A stretch of DNA of 64,000 bases. Origin: Actinomyces sp. ph3 (GTDB lineage Bacteria; Actinomycetota; Actinomycetes; Actinomycetales; Actinomycetaceae). A program made the position numbers and the translations under genes. Below the pieces are notes generated by a model. The model was not told the origin of the DNA, did no database searches, and saw nothing but the letters and a program-made list of their open reading frames with translations. The DNA lies in NCBI RefSeq assembly GCF_000308055.1, contig NZ_CAGY01000005.1:62001-126000 (forward strand), in the 5' to 3' direction. Positions 27,601-35,902 of the stretch are shown one piece after another. Position 1 is the first letter of the stretch. Every line of letters starts with the position of its first letter.

Positions 27601-28657
27601 TGTTCACTTCATTGCCACGGCACTGCGCAAGATGGACTTCCGTATCCAGATGCAGGACATCTTCGGCTCCCGCATGGAGCTACGTATGGGTGATCCTTCG
27701 GATTCTGAGTTCCGTCGCGAGATCGGTAGCAAGGTCCCCGAGGGACGTCCGGGACGTGGTTTGTCTATGACCGGTCACCACATGCTGGTTGCCCTCCCGC
27801 GTGCTGATGGTGATCATGATCCGGCCACGATCGGTGAGGGTGTCGAAAAGACGCTTGCGCGCATTGCTTCTGCGACCGAACCCGGCCCGCGTCTGCGTTT
27901 GCTCCCAGAGAAGATCACCGTTTCCCAGATCGAGGCAACTCACGGCAAGCAGCAGAAGATTGTTCTTGGTTTGGAAGAACGCCGCTTGAGCCCGTGGACT
28001 TTCGATCCGGAAAACGAATCGCACATGTATGTCTACGGTGACGCGAAGTGTGGAAAGACCGCGTTCTTGCGCAACTTGGGCAACCAGGTGCTGGCAAAGC
28101 CAGGTTCGCGTCGCGCCATGCTGGTTGTCGTCGACGTGCGACGCTCCCTGCTGGGCGAGTGGGATGAATCGGAAATGCCGATGTACATCACCAACCGTGA
28201 TGAAATCCAGGGAAGCATGGAGGCAGTTGCCGAACAGCTGCGTATGCGTCTTCCGGGACCGGACGTGACGCCCGAGCAGTTGCGTAAGCGCAATTGGTGG
28301 AAGGGAGCCGAGGCCTGGGTTTTGGTTGACGACTACGACCTGATTTCCACCGGTGGTCTGAGTGGCTCACCTTTGGCTCCGCTTCAGCCTCTGTTGTCGC
28401 AGGCGCAAGACATCGGTTTCCACTTGGTGATTACTCGCCGTATGGGTGGGGCTTCGCGTGCGTCCTACGAGCAGATTTTGCAGTCCCTATCCGAGTTGTC
28501 GGCAACCGGCATCATGATGTCGGGTAATCCTTCCGAGGGCATGGTTATTGGCCGCGAGCGTCCGCGCATTCTTCCCAAGGGTCGAGGCTTGGTTGTCTCG
28601 CGTGATCAAGGAACCTTCTTGGCGCAGATGGCGTGGTCCGAGTCGCGGGTTAAGTAG
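24680..28657 (+). CDS. eccC: Type VII secretion ATPase EccC (FtsK/SpoIIIE family, three ATPase domains)
   Basis: EccC is the motor of ESX secretion. This 1325-residue protein is the single-chain form (EccCa plus EccCb fused). Two membrane helices lie at about 32-80. Three FtsK-like ATPase domains follow with P-loops GATGSGKS (480-487), GGPLSGKS (839-846) and GDAKCGKT (1120-1127). Domain 1 has Walker B-like FVLVDFKGG and a following ILDEFSE. All three P-loops are intact. The ATG at 24680 has CAGGAG at good spacing. The gene is transcribed away from the second EccD-like gene and lies directly upstream of the three substrate-like cassettes. Confidence 0.96.
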   Translation: MAVNEMEAPELPSGEIAVEKPPSQVEAGGMGSILATAIPMMGSMGVMVIMALTQGQNTRMLLMAGGMVFMMLSMVGFNIYRQVSQYRNKVNSQRREYLSYLSETRTSVRNIAAKQRIFMQWYLPEPDSLVLLAEEGSRLWEREVGDDTSVSTRIGTSDQELAMRLVEPDIPQMANPDVVCHSAMRRFLDVHKTVEDLPFSLDLGQFSHVEVAGDGERARGEVRSMICHLAVMTPDSALKIAVLTTPENLPNWEWMKWLPHIRSAEVTDALGGARMVCTSYAELEDLLGEEMTTRGHFQPRNDASPWPHLIVITDGAELPPDSHLGSIEGCAGVTIMKVLTSWGMFMNPTGVRLLLHPANDEHTPMEVLLLEAKPVLANADYMGIPQAEAVARRLTRFLTAGGRDAATPVGKPDPKRSQDLMELLNIGDIRDFDAERQWKRRNGRDRLRVPFAVTPEGIPVVLDIKEAAQQGMGPHGLLIGATGSGKSEVLRTLVLALALTHSPEQLNFVLVDFKGGATFAGMSDLPHVSAMISNLESELSLVDRMEDALHGEMVRRQEILRDAGNYANVTDYEADRIAGKHDFPVLPALFIILDEFSELLTAKPDFGELFVAIGRLGRSLSIHILLSSQRLESGKLKGLDSHLSYRIGLKTFSASESREVLGVTDAYDLPPYPGSGFLQPGTDQLIRFRASYVAAPPPPRSVLPSSGSEASQIRLLPFSLGEVLDNTPEEEAIPEGGLVAPGDERWEGMTEIDIAVARMKGKGMPAHQVWLPPLDVPDTMDSLMPDLAVDPELGLISHEWRAKGPLHIPMGIVDLPHEQRREVLEYDFAGAGGHMSILGGPLSGKSTALRSIVMALSLTHTPKEVQFFVIDFSGTFAAFEGAAHVAGVASREDEDILNRMVSEIEGIIEDRAAYFRANRIDSMATYRRGRAQGRFDDGYGDIFLVVDGWGTLRSDFSDAEDRIRLMAERALSFGVHFIATALRKMDFRIQMQDIFGSRMELRMGDPSDSEFRREIGSKVPEGRPGRGLSMTGHHMLVALPRADGDHDPATIGEGVEKTLARIASATEPGPRLRLLPEKITVSQIEATHGKQQKIVLGLEERRLSPWTFDPENESHMYVYGDAKCGKTAFLRNLGNQVLAKPGSRRAMLVVVDVRRSLLGEWDESEMPMYITNRDEIQGSMEAVAEQLRMRLPGPDVTPEQLRKRNWWKGAEAWVLVDDYDLISTGGLSGSPLAPLQPLLSQAQDIGFHLVITRRMGGASRASYEQILQSLSELSATGIMMSGNPSEGMVIGRERPRILPKGRGLVVSRDQGTFLAQMAWSESRVK

Positions 28658-28721
28658 ACGGGATGCGTTCATTTGGACCGCATTGAGTCTTGAAGCGTGA
28701 AACTCTCAGGGAGTTCGATGT

Positions 28722-28750
28722 TTGAGATGGTAACTTGTCGACTGGTAAGT
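28722..28750 (+). promoter_or_regulatory. Promoter-like sequence of cassette 1, shared pattern with cassettes 2 and 3
   Basis: TTGAGA, 17 bases, then GTAAGT. The spacer begins TGGTAAC. The same layout (TTGARA, then a G-x-TA-rich spacer start, then a TA-rich hexamer) recurs ahead of the other two cassettes at 32141 and 35477, which supports function. It lies about 70 bases upstream of the start at 28820. Confidence 0.5.
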
Positions 28751-28819
28751 TCCCTGACCAGGCTAGGTTCGTGCGTGTGGCGTACAGGTGTGGCCGGTCA
28801 CAACGGAAAGAATTGAACT

Positions 28820-29158
28820 GTGGCAGATAAGATCAGTTTCGACCGAGAAGCGGTTGGAGTTGTTGCGAAAGCTCAGTGGCAGGATGCTGAGTCTCTCGGG
28901 CGAATTGGTGCGTCAACGAAACGCATCTCAGCCGACCAAGTTGCGGAGCCTCTTCCTGGTCCCGGAGGTCCTGGCCCGCAGGCGTTGAAATCTGCAGTGA
29001 AGGCCTTTAACGAGGCGATGTCAATGGTCATCTACGAGTATTCAGATGCCGCATCGAACTTGGGATCGGCGACAGCTGGTGCGTCGGCAAACTTCGATGA
29101 GACTGAGTCCTACAACCGTGAACGTGCAGCTCAACTGGGAGTGGAGTGGAATAAATGA
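28820..29158 (+). CDS. Small T7SS-linked WxDAE protein, cassette 1
   Basis: This 112-residue helical protein belongs to a local three-member family (also 32234 and 35554). All three share Trp-x-Asp-Ala-Glu in the first helix (QWQDAESL here), a Pro/Gly-rich turn in the middle, and a second helix with a Ser-Asp-Ala block (EYSDAASNLGSAT). This member shares the C-terminal Tyr-Asn-Arg-Glu-Arg and LGVEWNK with the cassette 2 member. There is no WXG in the turn, but size and two-helix layout are those of WXG100 partners. The GTG start has GGAAAG upstream. The stop overlaps the next start as ATGA, so the pair is made together. Inferred role: dimer partner or chaperone for the large protein. Confidence 0.8.
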   Translation: MADKISFDREAVGVVAKAQWQDAESLGRIGASTKRISADQVAEPLPGPGGPGPQALKSAVKAFNEAMSMVIYEYSDAASNLGSATAGASANFDETESYNRERAAQLGVEWNK

Positions 29159-31958
29159 GTGCTGACCTTCGACCTGGCGCGGAGGCTCTTGAGTCGCCCA
29201 AGCCTGTTACTGGAGCATCCGAAGTTGCTTCGCATTGGAAAGCTATCGGTTCGGCAATCGGTCAAACACAGGCAGCTCAGCATTCCTCGGTTCCTGCTGA
29301 ATCTTGGACGGGAGCAGCAGCGGATGCGGCATCTGCTGAAATTCAAGCACTCGGCGGGAAGCTTTCGGGTCTATCAGGACAATTTGCTACTCCTGCAAGT
29401 GCACTCACCACCTGGGAAGCGCGCAATAGCCAGGGGATCAAAACCGTCGAGGGCCTGCAAACGCAGTGGGATGATGCGATTGCTGCCTACAAGAAGACAA
29501 TATCCGAAATCAATGCCCGAGCCGCGACGGATAAGGAATATAACCCGGCTTCGGATCTCCAAGCTGCCGAGAGTACCTTGGCTTCTGCTCAGGCTCCGCT
29601 GAAAAAGTCTTATGATGACGAGATTCATCAGCTGAGCGATGCTGCAAATACGGCTGCCACAGAAATTCAGAAGACTTCAAATGATACGATCCCTGCCGAT
29701 GTGGTGAAGGGTGGTCGCGCTGCGGTTGGTGCTGAACTTTTTGGTAAGGATATGCCTATCGCTGATGGTGCTGCTGAATGGGACTATGCTCGCACGAAGG
29801 CTCCCCAACTACGTGATGATCTTGAGAAGGCTGCGAATTCTGATAAGCCTTTGACCGAAGCGGAGGTCAAGAAACTTCAGGAAAAATGGGGCGATAAACT
29901 GCAGAATCCTTACTGGGTCCAAGCCCTAGCTGACTCCTACCGCGATAAGCATGGAAAAGATGCCAACTTTTCCGACATGCTAAATAGGCTGACTGTGAAT
30001 GCGGCTGGGTCATCAAACCTTCCTGCTGGTGAGGGTGAGACTCGAAATTCCTTTGTCAACAGTATTGGTAATGCCATGGTGCTCGCAACGGGCGGGTCAG
30101 ATGCTAGCAAAGATGGGATCGCCACGAGTGCCGAATATGCTCAGGTAAAGGCTGGATTGCGTGGTCATGACGGCAAGACGACAATTGAGCAGATTGAGCA
30201 TGCCAATATTGAGTCGTTTAAATCAACGGGGGATAAGGTATACGACCGCCAACGGGGCGATTCAAGCTTGGATGGTTATCAGATTTTCACCCAAGCGACC
30301 GGCTTTGCAGGGGTGAAGAATCCGGACTTGACTTTCGGGAAGGGAGTATACGAAGGTGGTGCAGATTCCTTAGCCGGAAAGATCGTTGAGTACGATCAGA
30401 AGCACCCGAGTATGAACGCAATGAATCCAGGCGCGGGAGTTGATCTTGCATCGATCGTGCATTCGACGGATGCTGATGATAAGGCTTGGAAGCTATCTCA
30501 TGATCCGCTTCAGTCGCTTTTCCAGCTTTCTGACACTCCCGAAAGGATTGCAGACGGAAGTGCTCCTTCCGCGCTGCAGAACGCTGAGGGAACGCGCCTT
30601 ATGCACCTGAGGGATTTCTTGAATTCAAACACCTCATTTGATGTGGATCTGCCTGAGGGGCGTGAAGACGGGAAGATTACTTTTGCGCGTTATCTAGCCG
30701 GAAATCGCCATGCAGATGATGTTGATCTACTGGGGAATATTGATGGTGGTGAGGCGCTTGGCGATATGTTAAATGACGCGTCTAACCCGAAGACAGCTGA
30801 TGTTCCTGAGCCTCCCGCGAGTGATAAGACGGCTCATAAGATTTGGGAGAATGATCGGCTTACGCGCGCGGCGATTGCTGCGAATACTATGGCTGGCTAT
30901 CAGGATGGTCTTGATTACTCGCATTCAGCAATACTTAGTGATCCGGATCATATTAAGGGTGAAGACGTCTTCGGCCATAAGAATTGGGCTCTGCGTTCGT
31001 GGATGGGATCTATTATTTCGCCGTATGTTGATGACTTAGCTTCCGAAATGCATAACAGCACCGGTGAAGGTAGCATGGAGGCATCTTCAGCCCCAGGCGA
31101 GGGGCATTCTGGTCACATGCAGTTCGGGCGCGATATTGTGACACGCTTCAAGCAAGAAGGCGGGCTGTTACAAGACCTTGCATTTGACCAGCCTGAGCTG
31201 GAAAGTGACGGTGGAACCAAGAAGAACCTCTTGGACGATACGTACAAGAGGGGCCGTATGCCTGCGCTCCAAGCGGTTCAAGTTGCTGCCTACACTGGAT
31301 ATATGGGTGATGTCTACGACGGGCTACAAAATCCTGATTATCATGTTCGCATGCAAAAGATTCAGGGCGCTAATAGCCGCTGGACGGAACTTATCATGAG
31401 ACTTTCGACGCGAATGCGGACCAGAGTACCGCGATTGGTAAGGCGCTTGACGCGTCCAATAGGAGGGCACGTCAAATTGTTGATTTTATTGTCGACAAGG
31501 GAACGGACTATGCAGCCAGTCAAGTGCCCGCTGGTGGGGCGCTTGCTGAAAAGGCAGCGCAAGCTGCAGCGGGGAAGGCCCTTGATCACTTTTTCCCGAC
31601 GGATAACGAGCTTAAGGGCTGGCAATCTCATTCGAAGATGGAAGCTAAATCGCATGATCTTATGCAAAATGGCTTAATTCGCGCGATGTATGATTCGGAT
31701 CATTGGACGGAAAATGCGGGAACGGTTGACGTTTCGCCAGGTACTCAGGCCTTCGCTGATAAGGACCTCCCGTTTGTTAATTCTGATGGTACGCGCGATT
31801 CTTATGATTCTCTTTCGAAAGTGCAAAGAGATTCTGTGCGCCAGTACTTTAGAGGGAAGAACAGTGATTTTCGGCCCTTGCTCGATGGTCAATATGACGC
31901 CCAGCAGAATGCGCAGAACGATGGTCGTGCGGAAAAACCATCGGGTGGCGGTAACTGA
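29155..31958 (+). pseudogene. Large T7SS substrate-like protein, cassette 1, interrupted by a frameshift
   Basis: The first frame runs 29155-31677 but loses similarity to its paralogues near 31395. A second frame, open from 31377, continues the family to 31958 (DFIVDKGTDYAAS, then LDHFFPTDNELKG). The span is 2804 bases, one short of a multiple of three. Restoring one base gives 934 residues, against 940 and 929 for the paralogues, so a one-base deletion between 31377 and about 31400 is the simplest reading. The N-terminus has a WXG-like motif (SWTGAAADAA, Trp51). Family blocks include LKKSYDDEIHQL, YQIFTQATG and AGYQDGLD. It may be a true pseudogene or a sequencing error. Function unknown; possibly a member of a large actinobacterial T7SS-linked family. 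Confidence 0.78.
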
Positions 31959-31994
31959 TGCTGTAGTCAACTTCGGTTAATCGGCGCTTTAAGG

Positions 31995-32031
31995 GGTGCT
32001 GCCTGCGGTTTTTCGCAGGCAGCACCTTTTT
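31995..32031 (+). terminator. Rho-independent terminator after cassette 1
   Basis: A perfect 13-bp stem (GGTGCTGCCTGCG / CGCAGGCAGCACC) with a six-base loop GTTTTT is followed by five T. It lies 37 bases after the end of cassette 1. Confidence 0.93.
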
Positions 32032-32140
32032 CTTGCCACAAATGTTCTAGCTGACTAATGTCCAACGTTTCTTCTCTGACAATCGAGTGATGAAAGTATT
32101 GTCGAGGTTTGGTGCACTGAAATTTCAGCAAACTTAATGG

Positions 32141-32169
32141 TTGAAACGGTAAATTTTCATTCGTAAATT
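32141..32169 (+). promoter_or_regulatory. Promoter-like sequence of cassette 2
   Basis: TTGAAA, 17-base spacer starting CGGTAAA, then TAAATT. It aligns with the regions ahead of cassettes 1 and 3 and lies just downstream of the cassette 1 terminator, so cassette 2 probably has its own transcript. Confidence 0.55.
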
Positions 32170-32233
32170 CGCAGGCCACAGAGGTGCTGACCGAAATCTT
32201 GTTGCCTCGCTGATGTACTGAAATGAGAAGTTT

Positions 32234-32578
32234 GTGGGAGAAAAAGTAGCAATTACCTTCGACTACGAAGCGGCGGGCATTCAAATGCAAGAAAACTGGA
32301 AGGATGCTGAGTCGCTTGGGCAGATCGGAGCCGCAATCGGGCGTATTTCGTCGGCTGGATCGGCTTATCCTCTTCCGAGTACTGATAGTCAAGGCCCATC
32401 TAAATTGATATCAGCGATTGATGCCTTTGATAAAGCAATGGCGTGGGTTGTTCTTGAGTGTTCAGATGCTGCAGCCAACCTTGGTTCTGGACTTGAAAAG
32501 GTGGCGCAGAACTTTGATAGTACCGAGCACTATAACCGTGAACGTGCGCTGAAACTTGGAGTGGAGTGGAATAAATGA
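32234..32578 (+). CDS. Small T7SS-linked WxDAE protein, cassette 2
   Basis: The 114-residue protein is the closest relative of the 28820 product: NWKDAESLGQIGAA, CSDAAANLGSG and an almost identical C-terminus (YNRERALKLGVEWNK). It forms two helices around a Pro/Ser turn. The GTG start follows GAGAAG. The stop overlaps the next start as ATGA, the same coupling as in cassette 1. The identical C-terminal LGVEWNK in two copies may be an interaction or export signal; this is inferred from conservation only. Confidence 0.8.
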   Translation: MGEKVAITFDYEAAGIQMQENWKDAESLGQIGAAIGRISSAGSAYPLPSTDSQGPSKLISAIDAFDKAMAWVVLECSDAAANLGSGLEKVAQNFDSTEHYNRERALKLGVEWNK

Positions 32579-35397
32579 GCATTAGTCTTAGGCCTGGGTC
32601 TGAAGCACTGGAGTTGCCAAAGTCTGTTTCTCACGCATCTGAAATTTCTTCTCATTGGAACGCGATCGGATCAGCCCTAACTCAGACTCAAGTTGTTCAG
32701 AATGGTAGTGGTGCCATCACTTCATTGGAAGGTGCAACTGCGGACGCTGTCAAAGTAGAGGTCGGGAAGCTTGGAGAGAAGATATCTGACCTCGCCACTG
32801 TTTTCCCGGGTCCAGCAAAAACCCTCACAGAATGGGAAGGCAAAGTAAATGAGGCAGTTCAGGTTGTAACTGGGCTGCAGCAGCGGTGGGATGAGGCGAT
32901 TGCTAACTACAATAAGGCAATGGGGGATATCGCCGCTCGCAGAGCAACTGACGACAACTTTACGGGGCAGGTCGAAGAGAAGAACGCTAGGGCGATACTT
33001 GACGGCGCACAGCGTCAACTTAAAAAATCCTATGACGACCAACTTCACCAGTTAAACGATGCCGCAAGTCAGGCTGCAGATGCGATTAGGGCTGCGGCTG
33101 ACAGTAAAATTTCTCCCGATGCTGTGAAACGTGGGCGTAATGCTGTTGGCGCGGAGTTTTTTGGCCCTGAGATGCCCTTGGTTAGTGGTGCCGAGCGATG
33201 GGCTTATGCGCAGGCAGAAGTACCGCGGATGGCGGCTGATTTTGAGGAAGCAGCGAACTCCAATCGGCCTCTTAATGAAGAAGAAGTTAAGGCCTTGATG
33301 GGTAAATGGGGAGATAAACTGAACGACCCCTTTTTTGTCCAAGCATTAGCAGAATACTGGCGCAGTAAGCATGGTGGTAAGGGCGATTACTCTGACCTGC
33401 TGAATAGACTGGCAATCAAAAGTGCAAGAGCCGGCATTGTGCCCGAAGGTGAGGTAACAACTCGAAATGCATTCATCAGCCGCATTGGTACTGCAATGGT
33501 ACTTTCCACAGGTGGTGTCAATGCAGATCAAGATCACTTAGCAGATTCAGCGGTATACGAAAAGGTGAAGAATTATCTTCGTGGCACTGATGGAAGAACG
33601 ACGATCGCTGAAACTGAGCAGGCAAATATTGAGTCTTTTAAAGAGACGGGCGATCGAGACTATGCATTCGGCGCGCCCTCTAGCAGGCTGAAAGGTTTTC
33701 AGATCTTTACTCAAGCGACTGCGCTTGCTGCGGTTAATAATCCAGATCTGGCGTTTGGTAAGGGGGTGTATGAGGGCGAAGCTACTTCGCTTGCAGCCAA
33801 AATTGTTGACTTTGACCATACGACCACGAGTTATGAAAATGTAAATAATGATGGCACTAACTCAATCGTTCAATTCACAGGAATGAACCCGGTTGCTTCT
33901 GCAAGTGCTCATGATCCACTGCAATCACTGTATTTGTTATCTGATACACCAGATAGCATGCAGACTCCCGACTTCGTCTCGAAGTATCATGAGCTTGCGA
34001 GAGCTGAACAAGGGCGTTTAGATGCGCTTCGGGGATTTCTAATGCAAGACACGTCGTTTGACGTTGAGAACGACTGGGATCGTAACGGAGAGAAATCCTC
34101 GGAGAAGATTCCGATGACTCGTTATCTGACGGGGAATCGCAACCATGGTCTCTTCCCCCCAAGAGGCTTTGTTGACGCTGGTGACGCGTTCGGATCCATG
34201 ATTGAGGATGCAACCCGTCCTTTGGGCGATGCTGAGAAGAGTATTTTAGGGGACAACTGGAAGGGAGCTTCTAATCAACAGGCGCGTATTGTCGGTAACT
34301 TCACTGCAGGGTATCAAGATGGCCTTGACCACGATGGTGACAAGATTGGTTCGCAAGACGCGTTTGGTGCTACGAATTCGAAGTTGCGTTCGCACGCTGG
34401 TGTGATCCTAGCGAACTGGGTTGAGAGTCTGGCGCAGATGGATACGGACGACGCCGGAGATACTGTAAAGAGCGCGCATGATGCTGTTGATGAAGGTTCC
34501 ATAAGCGCGACGACCGGGCAGGCGCAATTTGTGCTCTCTCCTAAGCTGCGTGATGCGTTATACGGTAAGGAAGGGCTCTTTGCTGATCTTGCCTTCGATA
34601 ATCCGATGCAGGTGAGTGGGCAAAATACTCCAAATAATCCATTTGACGATACTTTTGAAGGCGGCCGTCCCCCTGCTCTTAGCACTATTCAAGCGGCTGC
34701 TTATGCGGGGTATAAGCATGATCTGACTCAGGCTATGGCTTCCGAGTATCGCGTTGATCCAACCAAAACAACGGAAAGCGCTGAGTGGAGTTCAGCTGTT
34801 AATAGTGGAGTCAAGAAATGGGGCGGGCTCTTTGAACATATTGAATCTGCAGTTTCAGATCAGGAAGTCGCTGAGCATAGGGCTATCGCGGATAGAAATA
34901 AGCTAATCAGGAAGGGGATTGACGTAGTAGCGAGTACGGTTCCTTTTAGTCAAGTGCCTGGTCCAAAGATTCTGGAGTCTTTGGTTTCGGCAGTGACGAA
35001 TGATGGTAAAAATGCGGTATTGGATTCCATTCTTCCTACCGATTTTAATCGAGAGGAATTTTTAAAAAGGCTTGGCCGGGAATATGCGGCGACTCAGGCA
35101 GTCTCGGATACTCTCGCGAGCACCTATGTGGATCTTGATGAATGGCCTAATTCGCACGGAACGCCTAAACAGGAGCTAGTGGCTGAATTCTTGAGAAAAG
35201 AGGAAGAAGGGCACTACTCTAAGCCTGTTAAAGCGGATGAGCATGGAGGTTTACCTCCATATAACGAGATGACTGATGCGCAGCAGGGCCGTTTGAGGGA
35301 ATTTCTGAAAGAGCGAACTTATTTGAAAACGCCGCTTGAGACAGCAAAGGATACCACTTGGGCTGCTTTCTCAAAGCAAGAGGTGTATCGTCACTGA
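32575..35397 (+). CDS. Large T7SS substrate-like protein, cassette 2 (intact)
   Basis: The 940-residue protein has no signal peptide. The N-terminal 160 residues are helical like an LXG/WXG substrate domain, but the Trp of the WXG motif is replaced (SLEGATADA, Leu51). Family blocks follow: LKKSYDDQLHQLNDAA (about 145), WGDKLNDPFF, FQIFTQATALAAV (about 385), TSFDVENDW, RYLTGN, AGYQDGLDHDG (about 580) and FGATNSKLRSH. The C-terminal 200 residues are helical with a Gly/Val/Pro-containing stretch (RKGIDVVASTVPFSQVPG). The gene is AT-richer than the eccC gene. No catalytic motif was recognised. It may belong to the family annotated as DUF6571 in other actinobacteria; that name is uncertain. Confidence 0.82.
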   Translation: MSISLRPGSEALELPKSVSHASEISSHWNAIGSALTQTQVVQNGSGAITSLEGATADAVKVEVGKLGEKISDLATVFPGPAKTLTEWEGKVNEAVQVVTGLQQRWDEAIANYNKAMGDIAARRATDDNFTGQVEEKNARAILDGAQRQLKKSYDDQLHQLNDAASQAADAIRAAADSKISPDAVKRGRNAVGAEFFGPEMPLVSGAERWAYAQAEVPRMAADFEEAANSNRPLNEEEVKALMGKWGDKLNDPFFVQALAEYWRSKHGGKGDYSDLLNRLAIKSARAGIVPEGEVTTRNAFISRIGTAMVLSTGGVNADQDHLADSAVYEKVKNYLRGTDGRTTIAETEQANIESFKETGDRDYAFGAPSSRLKGFQIFTQATALAAVNNPDLAFGKGVYEGEATSLAAKIVDFDHTTTSYENVNNDGTNSIVQFTGMNPVASASAHDPLQSLYLLSDTPDSMQTPDFVSKYHELARAEQGRLDALRGFLMQDTSFDVENDWDRNGEKSSEKIPMTRYLTGNRNHGLFPPRGFVDAGDAFGSMIEDATRPLGDAEKSILGDNWKGASNQQARIVGNFTAGYQDGLDHDGDKIGSQDAFGATNSKLRSHAGVILANWVESLAQMDTDDAGDTVKSAHDAVDEGSISATTGQAQFVLSPKLRDALYGKEGLFADLAFDNPMQVSGQNTPNNPFDDTFEGGRPPALSTIQAAAYAGYKHDLTQAMASEYRVDPTKTTESAEWSSAVNSGVKKWGGLFEHIESAVSDQEVAEHRAIADRNKLIRKGIDVVASTVPFSQVPGPKILESLVSAVTNDGKNAVLDSILPTDFNREEFLKRLGREYAATQAVSDTLASTYVDLDEWPNSHGTPKQELVAEFLRKEEEGHYSKPVKADEHGGLPPYNEMTDAQQGRLREFLKERTYLKTPLETAKDTTWAAFSKQEVYRH

Positions 35398-35436
35398 TCG
35401 CTCACGTGTTTTGCGCATCGACTATTTCAATAAGGT

Positions 35437-35463
35437 GGGTTGCCTGCAGGCAACCCCCTTTTT
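35437..35463 (+). terminator. Rho-independent terminator after cassette 2
   Basis: An 8-bp GC-rich stem (GGGTTGCC / GGCAACCC) with a TGCA loop is followed by CC and five T. It lies 40 bases past the stop of cassette 2. Confidence 0.9.
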
Positions 35464-35476
35464 GTATCTGTTAAGC

Positions 35477-35505
35477 TTGAAATGTTACAGTTTCTACGGT
35501 TATAC
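35477..35505 (+). promoter_or_regulatory. Promoter-like sequence of cassette 3
   Basis: TTGAAA, 17-base spacer starting TGTTACA, then TTATAC. It matches the pattern ahead of cassettes 1 and 2 and follows immediately after the cassette 2 terminator. Confidence 0.55.
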
Positions 35506-35553
35506 GGTCGACGGTGATCCGCGCTGCGCGTGTCCGAACGTTGAGAGGTTCAA

Positions 35554-35901
35554 ATGGCGAATATTAGCTTCGATCGCTATGCATTAGGTATTGCGATGAA
35601 AGATCAATGGACTGATGCGGAGGACCTCGCTCAGGTTGGTGTTGCGGTTACAAAACTTGGGGACTATCGCGTAGCGGAAGACTTCCCTCAAGGAGATTGT
35701 TCAGGTGTGGTTGCGTTGAGAAATGCAATGACGAATTTTGCGACCTACTTGGGGTGGGCGACTCAAGAATATTCTGATGCCTGCGCGCTGTTGGGTTCCG
35801 GTATGTCGGAGTATTCGCAAAATGCGGATAGTACCGAGCAGTATAACGAAGCAAAGACACGGGCTGCCGCTGCGCGTCTGGGTGTTGGAGAGGAACTCTG
35901 A
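35554..35901 (+). CDS. Small T7SS-linked WxDAE protein, cassette 3
   Basis: This 115-residue third member of the small-protein family has QWTDAEDLAQVGVAV, EYSDACALLGSG and a more diverged C-terminus (ARLGVGEEL) that lacks the VEWNK ending of the other two. The ATG has GAGAGG upstream. Its stop lies one base before the ATG of the large partner, so coupling is kept but without the four-base overlap. The divergence of both members of this cassette together suggests that partner and large protein co-evolve. Confidence 0.78.
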   Translation: MANISFDRYALGIAMKDQWTDAEDLAQVGVAVTKLGDYRVAEDFPQGDCSGVVALRNAMTNFATYLGWATQEYSDACALLGSGMSEYSQNADSTEQYNEAKTRAAAARLGVGEEL

Positions 35902-35902
35902 G

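Noticed and set aside
35738-35902. 55-residue N-terminal extension of the cassette 3 large protein
   Set aside because: It overlaps the small partner gene in another frame, lacks similarity to the paralogues and a good start with a ribosome binding site exists at 35903.
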